From the NCBI GenBank assembly GCA_016191345.1, contig JACPOU010000055.1:1-55843 (forward strand): 55,843 bases of DNA, given 5' to 3'. This DNA comes from Chloroflexota bacterium (lineage in GTDB: Bacteria > Chloroflexota > Limnocylindria > Limnocylindrales > CSP1-4). The translations under genes and the position numbers were made by a program. The notes under the pieces were generated by a model that was given only the letters and a program-made list of their open reading frames with translations, was not told the DNA's origin and searched no databases. This document shows, piece after piece, positions 46,829 to 54,762 of this stretch; within the stretch, counting starts at the first letter, position 1, and each line of letters starts with the position of its first letter.

Positions 46829-48001
46829 ATGCCGACGGTCGATCTCGCCGCCCTCCGTGCCGCCGTGGAGGCACGCCACCCGCGCTACCTGGCCGAGCTG
46901 GAGCTGCTCGTCAACATCGACTGCGGCTCGTACACGCCCGCCGGCGTGAACCAGGTCGCGGACTTCGTCGGCGAGGCGCTCGCCGAGCTCGGCGCGACGA
47001 TCGAGCGGACGCCGCATGGCGCGGGCACGGAGGACGTCGCGCTCGGCGACCTGGTGGTGGGGCGGATCAAGGGAGGCGGCCCGCGGCTGCTGCTGATCGG
47101 GCACATGGACACCGTCTTCCCGGAGGGGACGAGCGCGACTCGCCCGTTCCGGATCGACGGCGACCGGGCCTTCGGCCCCGGGACGAGCGACATGAAGGGC
47201 GGCCTGCTGGCCGGGCTGCACGCCGTCGCGGCGCTCTGCGCGACCGGCGCCGAGCCGAACGTCACCTTCATGGCCAACCCCGACGAGGAGATCGGCTCGC
47301 CCTTCTCCACGCCGCACATCCGCGCGCTGGTCGCCAGCCACGACGTCGCCCTCGTGCTCGAGTGCGCCCGGGCCAACGGGGAGATCGTCAGCGCCCGCAA
47401 GGGGATCGCCGACTTCGAGATCACCGTCACCGGCCGCGCCTCGCACGCCGGCGTCGAGCCGGAGAAGGGGCGCAGCGCCATCCTGGAGGCGGCCCGGCAG
47501 GTGGTCGCGCTGCACCGGCTGAACGGGCGCTGGCCGGGCGTGACGCTGAACGCCGGCGTGATCGAGGGCGGCACCCGGCCCAACGTGGTGGCGGAGTCGT
47601 GCCGGGTCGAGCTCGACCTGCGCGCGGCCACGGCCCAGTCGTTCGAGATCGCCGCGGCCGAGGTGAGCCGCCTCGTCGGGCATCCCACCATCGAGGGCGT
47701 CACGACCCGGCTGAGGCGCGTCGCCCACCACCCGCCGATGGAGCGCACGCCCGCCGCCGCCCGCCTCGCCGCCCTCGCCGCCACGATCGCCGCCGAGCTC
47801 GGCTTCGCGCTCCACGATGCCGCCACGGGCGGCGCCAGCGACGCCAACACCACCTCGGCCGCCGGCCTGCCCAGCCTCGACGGGCTCGGTCCGATCGGCG
47901 GGGACGATCACTCGGTCGACGAGTGGCTGGACCTCGCGAGCGTGGTGCCGCGGACCACCCTGCTGGCCGCGCTCATGGCCCGCATCGCCGAAGCCCTCTG
48001 A
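46829..48001 (+). CDS. M20 metallopeptidase (glutamate carboxypeptidase-like)
   Basis: 390 residues. The two-zinc site is visible: GHMDTVFPEG supplies the first His and Asp, GPGTSDMKGG the bridging Asp, and NPDEEIGSP the catalytic and metal-binding Glu pair. A dimerisation domain is in the middle (GIADFEITVTGRASHAGVEPEKGRSAILEAARQV). This arrangement is nearest to carboxypeptidase G2-type enzymes, which remove C-terminal glutamate; the actual substrate is unknown. It stands divergently beside the cyanophycin genes, so a role in processing released peptides is possible but unproven. Confidence 0.92.
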   Translation: MPTVDLAALRAAVEARHPRYLAELELLVNIDCGSYTPAGVNQVADFVGEALAELGATIERTPHGAGTEDVALGDLVVGRIKGGGPRLLLIGHMDTVFPEGTSATRPFRIDGDRAFGPGTSDMKGGLLAGLHAVAALCATGAEPNVTFMANPDEEIGSPFSTPHIRALVASHDVALVLECARANGEIVSARKGIADFEITVTGRASHAGVEPEKGRSAILEAARQVVALHRLNGRWPGVTLNAGVIEGGTRPNVVAESCRVELDLRAATAQSFEIAAAEVSRLVGHPTIEGVTTRLRRVAHHPPMERTPAAARLAALAATIAAELGFALHDAATGGASDANTTSAAGLPSLDGLGPIGGDDHSVDEWLDLASVVPRTTLLAALMARIAEAL

Positions 48002-48024
48002 GCCGCCACGCGAGTGGCCCGTTG

Positions 48025-48030
48025 TAGAAT
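48025..48030 (+). promoter_or_regulatory. Leaderless -10 box of the thioesterase/dehydrogenase operon
   Basis: TAGAAT, 9 nt before GTG 48040. The four genes from 48040 to 51914 overlap or abut, so this is the operon promoter. Confidence 0.5.
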
Positions 48031-48039
48031 CCCGTTCCC

Positions 48040-48480
48040 GTGACCGACGACTATCGCCATCGCACGCGCCTCGACGTCCGCCTCGGCGACCTCGACCCGT
48101 TTGGCCACGTCAACAACGCGGTGATCGCCACCTACGTCGAGCAGGGGCGCGTGCTCTACCTCCGCGACGTGCTGGGCACCGGCGCCGACCCGGTCAGCAT
48201 GCCCTTCATCCTGGCACGCCTGGAGATCGACTACCTGGCCCAGACGATGTTCAGCGACCCGGTCGAGGTGCTGACCCGGGTCGACTGGGTCGGCCGCACC
48301 AGCGTGCACATGTCGCACCTGCTGACCGGCTACGAGGGGCGCGAGCTGGCCCGCTCGGAGGCGGTGCTGGTCGCCTTCGACTACGCGATCGAGAAGCCGA
48401 TGCCGGTGCCGGACCACTGGCGCGAGACGATGGCCGCCTTCGAGGGGCACGCGATGGATCGTCCGGTGGCGCCCCAATGA
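48040..48480 (+). CDS. Acyl-CoA thioesterase, 4HBT hot-dog fold
   Basis: 146 residues. The YbgC/4HBT motif is GDLDPFGHVNNAVIATYVEQGR, with Asp19 as the catalytic residue. It would hydrolyse short acyl-CoA esters. It is the first gene of the 2-oxoacid dehydrogenase operon and overlaps lpdA by 4 nt, which suggests it removes acyl-CoA made by the complex or keeps CoA free; this is inference. Confidence 0.92.
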   Translation: MTDDYRHRTRLDVRLGDLDPFGHVNNAVIATYVEQGRVLYLRDVLGTGADPVSMPFILARLEIDYLAQTMFSDPVEVLTRVDWVGRTSVHMSHLLTGYEGRELARSEAVLVAFDYAIEKPMPVPDHWRETMAAFEGHAMDRPVAPQ

Positions 48481-49895
48481 GCGAGGCGCAGCAGTTCGAC
48501 CTGCTGATCCTGGGCGGCGGGATGAGCTATGTCGGCGCCATCCGGGCCGCGCAGCTGGGCCTGAAGGTCGGGCTGGTGGAGCGTGACCGGCTCGGCGGGA
48601 CCTGCCTGAACCGCGGCTGCATCCCGACCAAGGCGATGCTCGAGACCGCCGACCTCCTGCACCGGGTCAGCGTGCAGGGCGCCGAGTTCGGCCTCGCCGG
48701 CTCAGACGGCGTGACGCTCGACTATCCCGCCCTCGGCCGGCGCCGCGACGCCGTCGTCGAGAAGCACGTCAAGGGGGTCGAGTTCCTGATGAAGAAGAAC
48801 GGCGTGACCGTCCTGCGCGGGAACGGCACGCTGACCGGCCCGACCAGCGTCCACGTCTCGGGCGGCGAGGCGGGCGAGGTGGACGCCACCGGCACCGACC
48901 TGCTGCTGGCGACCGGGTCCGCGCCGCGCAGCCTCCCCGGCCTCAATGTTGACGGCCAGAAGATCATCACCAGCGACGAGGCGCTCACCCGCGAGGCGGT
49001 GCCGGGGCGGGTTGCGATCGTGGGCGCCGGCGCCATCGGCGTCGAGTGGGCGAGCCTCTACGGCGACCTGGGCGCGGAGGTCCACCTGGTCGAGTACCTC
49101 GACCGCATCGTCCCGCTCGAGGACGCCGACGTCAGCAAGGAGCTGACCCGCATCTTCAAGAAGCGCGGCATGAAGATCTACCCCTCCTCGACGATCAACC
49201 CGGCCAGCATCGAGATGACGAAGTCGGGCGTCCACTTCGCCATCGAGGGACGCGATGGCGCGTCGCGCACCGAGCTGGAGACGGACACGATCCTGGTGGC
49301 GGTCGGGCGACGGCCGCTCACCGACGGCATCGGGCTCGAACAGATCCCCGGCATCACGCTGGAGCGCGGCTTCGTGAAGGTCGACGGCTTCATGCGGACC
49401 GGCGTCGAGCACCTCTACGCGATGGGCGACATCGTGCCCGGCTACGCCCTCGCGCACGTGGCCAGCCACGAGGCGGTAGTGGCGGTCGAGACGATCGCCG
49501 GCCGCGACCCGGAGCCGGTGCGGATGGAGCTGATGCCGCGCGTCACGTTCTGCCGCCCCGAGATCGCCTCGGTCGGCATGACGGAGGCCCAGGCGACCGA
49601 TGCCGGCCACACCGTCAGGGTCGGCTCCTTCCCGTTCCGCGCGCTCGGCAAGGCGACGATCGTGGGCGAGATCGACGGCTTCGCCAAGCTGGTGGCCGAT
49701 GCGCGGAGCGGCCTGCTGCTCGGGGCGCACCTCATCGGCCCGCACGCCGGCGACCTGCTGGCCGAGCCGACGCTTGCCCTCCTGGTCGAGGGGACCGCCG
49801 CCGAGATCGCCATGTCGGTGCACGCCCACCCGACCCTGACCGAGGTGCTGGCGGAGGCGGCGCTGGCGGTCGACGGCGCCGCGATTCATGTCTGA
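48477..49895 (+). CDS. lpdA: Dihydrolipoyl dehydrogenase (E3)
   Basis: 472 residues. The FAD site is LLILGGGMSYVGAIRAAQLG, the redox-active disulfide Cys43/Cys48 in GGTCLNRGCIPTK, the NAD site VAIVGAGAIGVEWASLYGDLGAEVHLVEY, and the C-terminal active-site base His lies in VHAHPTLTEVLAEA. It reoxidises the lipoyl groups of the complex with NAD+. ATG 48477 overlaps the thioesterase stop; the long open frame upstream is non-coding. Confidence 0.97.
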   Translation: MSEAQQFDLLILGGGMSYVGAIRAAQLGLKVGLVERDRLGGTCLNRGCIPTKAMLETADLLHRVSVQGAEFGLAGSDGVTLDYPALGRRRDAVVEKHVKGVEFLMKKNGVTVLRGNGTLTGPTSVHVSGGEAGEVDATGTDLLLATGSAPRSLPGLNVDGQKIITSDEALTREAVPGRVAIVGAGAIGVEWASLYGDLGAEVHLVEYLDRIVPLEDADVSKELTRIFKKRGMKIYPSSTINPASIEMTKSGVHFAIEGRDGASRTELETDTILVAVGRRPLTDGIGLEQIPGITLERGFVKVDGFMRTGVEHLYAMGDIVPGYALAHVASHEAVVAVETIAGRDPEPVRMELMPRVTFCRPEIASVGMTEAQATDAGHTVRVGSFPFRALGKATIVGEIDGFAKLVADARSGLLLGAHLIGPHAGDLLAEPTLALLVEGTAAEIAMSVHAHPTLTEVLAEAALAVDGAAIHV

Positions 49896-50928
49896 GCCGG
49901 GCGCACGGACGGCCGACTCGCCGCACGTGACCGAGCTGAAGCACCGCGAGGCCGGCCTCTCCGACGACGACGTGCTCGGCATGTATCGCCAGATGCTCCT
50001 CGCCCGCGCCGTGGACGAGCGGATGTGGCTCATGCAGCGGGCCGGCAAGATCGCCTTCGTCATCAGCGGGCAGGGCCACGAGGCGGCCCAGGTCGGCACC
50101 GCCTGGCCGATGCGCCGCAACCAGGACTGGATGGCCCCCTTCTACCGCTCGATCGCCTCCGTGCTCACCTTCGGGATGACCCCGGAGGACATCGTCTCGG
50201 CCCACCTGGCCAAGGGCGACGACGTCAGCTCCGGCGGTCGGCAGATGCCCGGTCACTATGGGGCGAAGCGCTACAACATCGTCTCGCTCAGCTCCCCGGT
50301 CGGGACCCAGGTCCTGCACGCGGTCGGGATCGCGATGGGCGCCTGGGTCCGCGGCGAGGACGTGGTGGCGATCACGTCGTTCGGCGAGGGGACCTCCAAC
50401 CAGGGCGAGGTCCACGAGGCGATGAACTTCGCCGGCGTGCACAGGCTGCCGGTCATCTTCGTCTGCGAGAACAACGGCTACGCCATCAGCGTGCCGCTCG
50501 ACCGGCAGGTGGGCGGCCTTTCGGTCTCTGCCCGCGCGCACGGCTACGGCTTCCCAGGCGTGACCGTCGACGGCAGCGACCCGATCGCCTGCTACGTGGC
50601 GGCGAAGGAGGCGCACGACCGGGCGCAGCGGGGCGAGGGGCCGAGCCTGATCGAGACTCGCGTCGTCCGCCTGACGAGCCACTCCTCCGACGACGACCAG
50701 CGCCGCTACCGCGACCCCGCCGAGGTCGAGGTGCTGCGCGAGCACGACCCGATCATGCTCTTCGGCAACCGCCTGGCAGCCGCCGGCCTGCTGACCGAGG
50801 TGAACGACAACGCCCTCCGGGCCGAGGTCAAGGCCGAGGTCAACGCCGCATCGGTCCACGCCGAGGCGCGCCCCGACCCCGATCCCGCCACCGCCGAGCG
50901 CTGGGTCTATGCCGAGGGGGCGGACTGA
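49888..50928 (+). CDS. bkdAA: 2-oxoacid (branched-chain type) dehydrogenase E1 alpha
   Basis: 346 residues. The thiamine-diphosphate site reads GEGTSNQGEVHEAMNFAGVHRLPVIFVCENNGYAIS, with the metal-binding GEG...NN signature. The phosphorylation-loop region is LTSHSSDDDQRRYRDPAEVE. DWMAPFYRSIASVLTFGMTPEDIV and SSGGRQMPGHYG are closer to branched-chain 2-oxoacid than to pyruvate dehydrogenases. It decarboxylates the oxoacid with E1 beta. The start overlaps lpdA by 8 nt. Confidence 0.93.
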   Translation: MSEPGARTADSPHVTELKHREAGLSDDDVLGMYRQMLLARAVDERMWLMQRAGKIAFVISGQGHEAAQVGTAWPMRRNQDWMAPFYRSIASVLTFGMTPEDIVSAHLAKGDDVSSGGRQMPGHYGAKRYNIVSLSSPVGTQVLHAVGIAMGAWVRGEDVVAITSFGEGTSNQGEVHEAMNFAGVHRLPVIFVCENNGYAISVPLDRQVGGLSVSARAHGYGFPGVTVDGSDPIACYVAAKEAHDRAQRGEGPSLIETRVVRLTSHSSDDDQRRYRDPAEVEVLREHDPIMLFGNRLAAAGLLTEVNDNALRAEVKAEVNAASVHAEARPDPDPATAERWVYAEGAD

Positions 50929-51914
50929 TGGCCGAGCTGAACATCCTCGAGGCGATCCGGGGCGCCATGGACGAGGAGCTGGAGCGCGACCCGAACGTGA
51001 TGGTCCTGGGCGAGGACGTCGGCAAGAAGGGCGGCGTCTTCGGCGCCACCGAGGGGCTGTGGGCCAAGTACGGCGACAGGCGCGTCCTCGACACGCCGCT
51101 CACCGAGGCGATGATCGCCGGCGCGGCGGCGGGCGCTGCGATCTACGGCCTGCGCCCGATCGCCGAGATGCAGTTCGCCGACTTCAGCTACCCCGCCTTC
51201 AACCAGATCGTGTCGGAGATCAGCCGCATGCGGTATCGGTCCAACAACGCCTTCGGCCTGCCGATGGTGATCCGGATGCCGTACGGCGGCGGGGTGCACG
51301 GCGCCCTGTACCACAGCCAGAGCAACGAGACCTACTTCACCTCCACGGTCGGCCTCAAGGTCGTCGCGCCCGGCACCCCGGCCGACGCCAAGGGGCTGCT
51401 CAAGGCCTCGGTCCGCGACCCGGACCCGGTGCTGTTCTTCGAGCACAAGAAGACCTACCGCCTCTTCAAGGCCGATGTGCCCGATGGCGACCACCTGGTG
51501 CCGATCGGGGTGGCCGACGTGGCCCGCCCCGGCAAGCACCTCTCCATCTTCTGCTACGGCTACATGCGCTTCTGCGCCCTCGAGGCCGCGGAGACGCTCG
51601 CGCGCGAGGACGGGATCGAGGCCGAGGTGGTCGACCTGCGCACCCTGCGCCCGCTCGACACCGCCGCGGTGCTGGCATCGGTGGCCAGCACCGGTCGTGC
51701 GCTGGTCGTCCATGAGGCGAACCGGTTCGGCGGCTTCGGGGCCGAGGTGGCGGCGACGATCGCGGAGCAGGGCTTCGAGAGCCTGGACGCGCCGGTCACC
51801 CGCCTCGCCGGCCCGGAGGTCCCCGGGGTGCCGTTCCACCACCGCCTGGAAGACTGGTTCATGCTCAACCCGGCCAAGATCGTCGAGGCCGCGCGTGTGC
51901 TGGCCGCCTACTGA
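50928..51914 (+). CDS. bkdAB: 2-oxoacid (branched-chain type) dehydrogenase E1 beta
   Basis: 328 residues. Conserved stretches are NILEAIRGAMDEELERDPNVMVLGEDVGKKGGVFGATEGL, DTPLTEAMIAGAAAGAAIYGLRPIAEMQFADF, PYGGGVHGALYHSQSNETYF and the C-terminal transketolase domain. It pairs with E1 alpha to form the decarboxylase heterotetramer. The TGATG junction with E1 alpha shares one base, so the two are translated together. Confidence 0.95.
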   Translation: MAELNILEAIRGAMDEELERDPNVMVLGEDVGKKGGVFGATEGLWAKYGDRRVLDTPLTEAMIAGAAAGAAIYGLRPIAEMQFADFSYPAFNQIVSEISRMRYRSNNAFGLPMVIRMPYGGGVHGALYHSQSNETYFTSTVGLKVVAPGTPADAKGLLKASVRDPDPVLFFEHKKTYRLFKADVPDGDHLVPIGVADVARPGKHLSIFCYGYMRFCALEAAETLAREDGIEAEVVDLRTLRPLDTAAVLASVASTGRALVVHEANRFGGFGAEVAATIAEQGFESLDAPVTRLAGPEVPGVPFHHRLEDWFMLNPAKIVEAARVLAAY

Positions 51915-52010
51915 TCCGATGCCGGGCTCGTCGCCCATCGCCTCGCTGGAGCCGATCATGTCGCCGGATCGCAACGGTGTTCGCCGTACGGGCGCTGAAA
52001 GGCCGTGGCA

Positions 52011-52158
52011 TCGCCAAATCGCAACCACATCGCCGTTAGGCGGGTTTCACCTCGTCGCGGCGGCTGCTATCGGCCCCATTCACGCTCAGTCGCGTCAGGC
52101 CGGCGGCGCGCACGCATCCTCAAGAGCGGCTAAGGTCAACCAGGCTGCGATTTGGCGA
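52011..52158 (+). repeat. Long-range inverted repeat in the E2 leader
   Basis: TCGCCAAATCGCA (52011-52023) and its exact inverse TGCGATTTGGCGA (52146-52158) are 122 nt apart; pairing extends further with one mismatch. In RNA it would enclose most of the leader. Confidence 0.65.
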
Positions 52159-52215
52159 CATGGGGCGGGCAGCTGCGCGACCAGTGGCTTGCGCCGGCAG
52201 TCCCTTGAGGAGAGC

Positions 52216-52257
52216 ATGAGCAGCACCAGCGCGCCGGCGAGCGGCGCGCAAGCCTAG
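52216..52257 (+). CDS. Possible 13-residue leader peptide
   Basis: ATG 52216 has GAGGAG five bases upstream and encodes MSSTSAPASGAQA, ending at TAG 52255, 12 nt before the E2 start. It is not rich in one amino acid in a way that shows attenuation, so its role is open; it could simply couple ribosomes to E2. Confidence 0.35.
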   Translation: MSSTSAPASGAQA

Positions 52258-52269
52258 GAGCGAGGATCA

Positions 52270-53772
52270 ATGGCAACCACCATCAAGATGCCGCAGCTCG
52301 GCGAATCCGTCACGGAGGGGACGATCGAGCGGTGGCTGGTCAAGGAGGGCGACAGGGTCGAGCAGTACGACCCGCTCTTCGAGGTGGTGACCGACAAGGT
52401 CAACGCCGAGGTTCCCGCCGAGGTGGCTGGGACGGTGACGAAGATCCTGGTGCCCGACGGGACGACCGTGAAGGTCGGGACGCCGCTGGCCGAGATCGAG
52501 TCCGGCGCAGCGCAGCCGGAAGCCGCCGCGCCTGCGCCAGCCCCCGCACCGGAGGTGGCAGCCGCGCCGGCTCCTGCCCCCACGCCCGAGCCGGAGCCCG
52601 TTGCCGCGGCGCCAGTGCCCGAGCCCGTGGCCGTCGCCCTCGCTCCCGAGCCGGCGGTGCCAGCTCCCGCTCCCGCTCCCGAAGCCGAACCTGTCGCCTC
52701 GGCGACCGACGGCAGCATGCGCATGACGCCCGCGGTGCGACGCCTCGTCCGGGAGCACGGGATCGACGTCGCCCAGCTGCACGGCAGCGGCGCCGGGGGG
52801 CGCGTCACCCGCGAGGACGTGCTGGCGTTCGTTGGGGCTGGTCCGGCAGCCGCGCCGGCGCCGGCCGCGGCTGAGGCCCAGGTCCCCACGCCCATGCCCG
52901 AGCCCGCGGCTCCGCCCGCCATCACCCCCGTGCCGCTGCCGGCACCCAGCCCCGAGCCCGCCGCTCCCCCGCCGATGGCCCCTCCCCCGCCCGCGGCGGC
53001 GGCTCCGGTCGCGGCTCCCACCCCGGCTCCCGCCCCATCAGCCCCGATCCCCGCCCCCATCGGCGGCGACGTGGAAGTCGCCCTGAGCCAGATGCGCAAG
53101 GGGATCGCGGCCAAGATGGCCCGGGTCAAGCAGACCGTCCCGCACGCCTACACCGTCATCGAAGTCGACATGCACAACGTCGTGCACTGGCGCGAGACGA
53201 ACCAGGCCGCCTACAAGGCCCGCGAGGGGATCGGCATCAGCTACGTCGCGGCCGTCATCAAGGCCGTGACCGAGACGCTCCGCCTGCACCCGACCCTCAA
53301 CAGCCAGTACGCGGACGATCGGATCATCCTCAAGCAGGCCATGAACATCGGGATCGCGGTCGCGGTCGAGAACGGGCTGCTGGTCCCCGTCATCGCCAAC
53401 GCCGACCAGCTCTCGATCAGCGGCGTCAACCACCGCATCCAGGACCTCGCCGCGCGAGCCCGCACCAACAAGCTGAAGCTCGACGAGATCCAGGGCGGCA
53501 CCTTCACGGTCAACAACACCGGCTGGTTCGGATCGGTCTCATCCATGCCGATCATCAACTCACCCGAGGTCGCCATCCTGTCGATGGAGGCGATCGTCAA
53601 GCGCCCGGTGGTGGTCACCGTGGAGGGCGAGGACGTCATCACCATTCGACCGATGATGAACATGACCTGCTCGTTCGACCACCGCGTGCTCGACGGCGCC
53701 CAGGTCGGCAACTTCCTGGCCGATGTGCGCCGGCGGCTCGAGGGCTGGGACCCCGCGACGCCCCTCGGCTGA
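52270..53772 (+). CDS. bkdB: Dihydrolipoyl acyltransferase (E2) of the 2-oxoacid dehydrogenase
   Basis: 500 residues. The lipoyl domain has the lipoylated Lys43 in EVVTDKVNAEVP. A very long Ala/Pro/Glu linker follows. The peripheral subunit-binding domain is at about 155-190 (MTPAVRRLVREHGIDVAQLHGSGAGGRVTREDVLAF), then a second Ala/Pro linker, and the catalytic domain ends in TCSFDHRVLDGAQVGNFL with the HxxxDG active-site motif. It passes the acyl group from E1 to CoA. ATG 52270 has GAGGAT upstream. Confidence 0.95.
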   Translation: MATTIKMPQLGESVTEGTIERWLVKEGDRVEQYDPLFEVVTDKVNAEVPAEVAGTVTKILVPDGTTVKVGTPLAEIESGAAQPEAAAPAPAPAPEVAAAPAPAPTPEPEPVAAAPVPEPVAVALAPEPAVPAPAPAPEAEPVASATDGSMRMTPAVRRLVREHGIDVAQLHGSGAGGRVTREDVLAFVGAGPAAAPAPAAAEAQVPTPMPEPAAPPAITPVPLPAPSPEPAAPPPMAPPPPAAAAPVAAPTPAPAPSAPIPAPIGGDVEVALSQMRKGIAAKMARVKQTVPHAYTVIEVDMHNVVHWRETNQAAYKAREGIGISYVAAVIKAVTETLRLHPTLNSQYADDRIILKQAMNIGIAVAVENGLLVPVIANADQLSISGVNHRIQDLAARARTNKLKLDEIQGGTFTVNNTGWFGSVSSMPIINSPEVAILSMEAIVKRPVVVTVEGEDVITIRPMMNMTCSFDHRVLDGAQVGNFLADVRRRLEGWDPATPLG

Positions 53773-54022
53773 CCATTCCGACCCGCCGGTGGCGTGGGTC
53801 GCTGTCGTCCGCCCCGTCGCTGCCTAATGCTCGCTGGCGGAGAAGAACGCCGGCGGGAAGCATCGATGGGAGCCCTTCCCTCGTTGGTCCACGCTCAAGG
53901 TCGGCGCTTTCCGGGCGAGGATGGGCCCAGCCAGGGCATCGGCGTGGCATAAGCCTCCGCCCATGAGAAGGAGACCGATGAACGCCTGCTGGCGGGCTCC
54001 CCGAGCATGGTCCGCGCGGGCC
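53773..54022. other. Intergenic region after the E2 gene
   Basis: 250 nt without a supported gene. CGACCC/GGGTCG arms (53779-53800) right after the E2 stop could form a terminator hairpin. Nothing else was recognised. Confidence 0.4.
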
Positions 54023-54761
54023 TCAGGCGGGTCGACGGCGGGCGCGCTGCCGGCGGCGCCGACCAGCGTCATCGTCGTCGCCCATCCGGCGCACGGCGGG
54101 GATCCAGGCCAGGGCACCCACCGCCTGGAGGCCCACGAACAGGATCACGAGCAGGCCGGGGACGCCGACCGCCGCCCCGGGGACGACCCACTCGAAGGGG
54201 CTGTCCAGCAGCGTCAGCACGTCCACCCCCACCCCGAGACCATTGGTGACACCACCGTCATCGCCGCCAAGCGGCGCCACCTGGATCGCCGGGGGACCGG
54301 CGGACGAGCTCGGTGAGGCCGACGGAGGAGCTGCCGAAGGCCGTCTCGAGGCCGAGGGGTCGCGGCCGGCGGATGTGAACGTGGTAATCGAAGGTGTAAC
54401 TACCAGCGGTCGTGGCCAACGCGCTGACCGTGAAGGTGACCGACTGGCCGGTGCTCAGCCGGTTGCCGGCCTTGTCGGCTTTCGCCACCACCCACTGGCC
54501 GCTGAGGCTCGCCGACCACGCGAGGCCGTTGCTCGCCGACGGCGTGCCGAGTCCGGAGATCGAGAATTCGTCGGGGAAGAGGACCTCCGCGCAGCGGACA
54601 GGCTGGGTGTCCAGGTTCGTGAAGGTGAAGCTGAAGTCGGTGACGTCGCCCTGGGCCACGACCAGCGGGGTGGCGACCATGGTATAGACCAGCGCCTGGG
54701 CCATCGCCGGCAGGCCCGCGGCCAGCAGGCTGGCGGCCAGGGCGATCCGCCAGCGGCGCAC
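54023..54761 (-). pseudogene. Surface protein with signal peptide and C-terminal membrane anchor, frameshifted
   Basis: GTG 54761 begins with a signal peptide (RRWRIALAASLLAAGLPAMAQA), then a beta-rich domain (VATPLVVAQGDVTDFSFTFTNLDTQPVRC...) that reads through YTFDYHVHI. That frame then becomes Arg-rich and stops at 54258. One frame over, from about 54375 down, the sequence reads as a Pro/Ser/Ala linker (PSAAPPSASPSSSAGPPAIQVAPLGGDDGG) followed by a membrane helix (VPGLLVILFVGLQAVGALAWIP), ending at 54023. A single-base indel near 54370 would join the halves into one exported, anchored protein of about 245 residues. A sequencing error is possible. Confidence 0.6.
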
Positions 54762-54762
54762 G

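Larger units (their letters stand above)
51915..52269 (+). other. 355-nt leader region between E1 beta and E2
   Basis: No gene of normal size. It contains a near-repeat (ATCGCAACGGTGTTCGCCGT at 51968 onward versus ATCGCAACCACATCGCCGTT at 52018 onward). A 13-bp inverted repeat TCGCCAAATCGCA / TGCGATTTGGCGA (52011-52023 / 52146-52158) and a 13-codon open frame with a strong ribosome-binding site (52216-52257) are also present. The other genes of this operon overlap or abut, so the gap is conspicuous and may hold a promoter or control element for E2. Confidence 0.5.

Noticed and set aside
53921..54316. Plus-strand gene starting at ATG 53978 with GAAGGAG upstream
   Set aside because: It is antisense to a clear membrane helix and Pro/Ser linker on the minus strand, and its translation is low-complexity.
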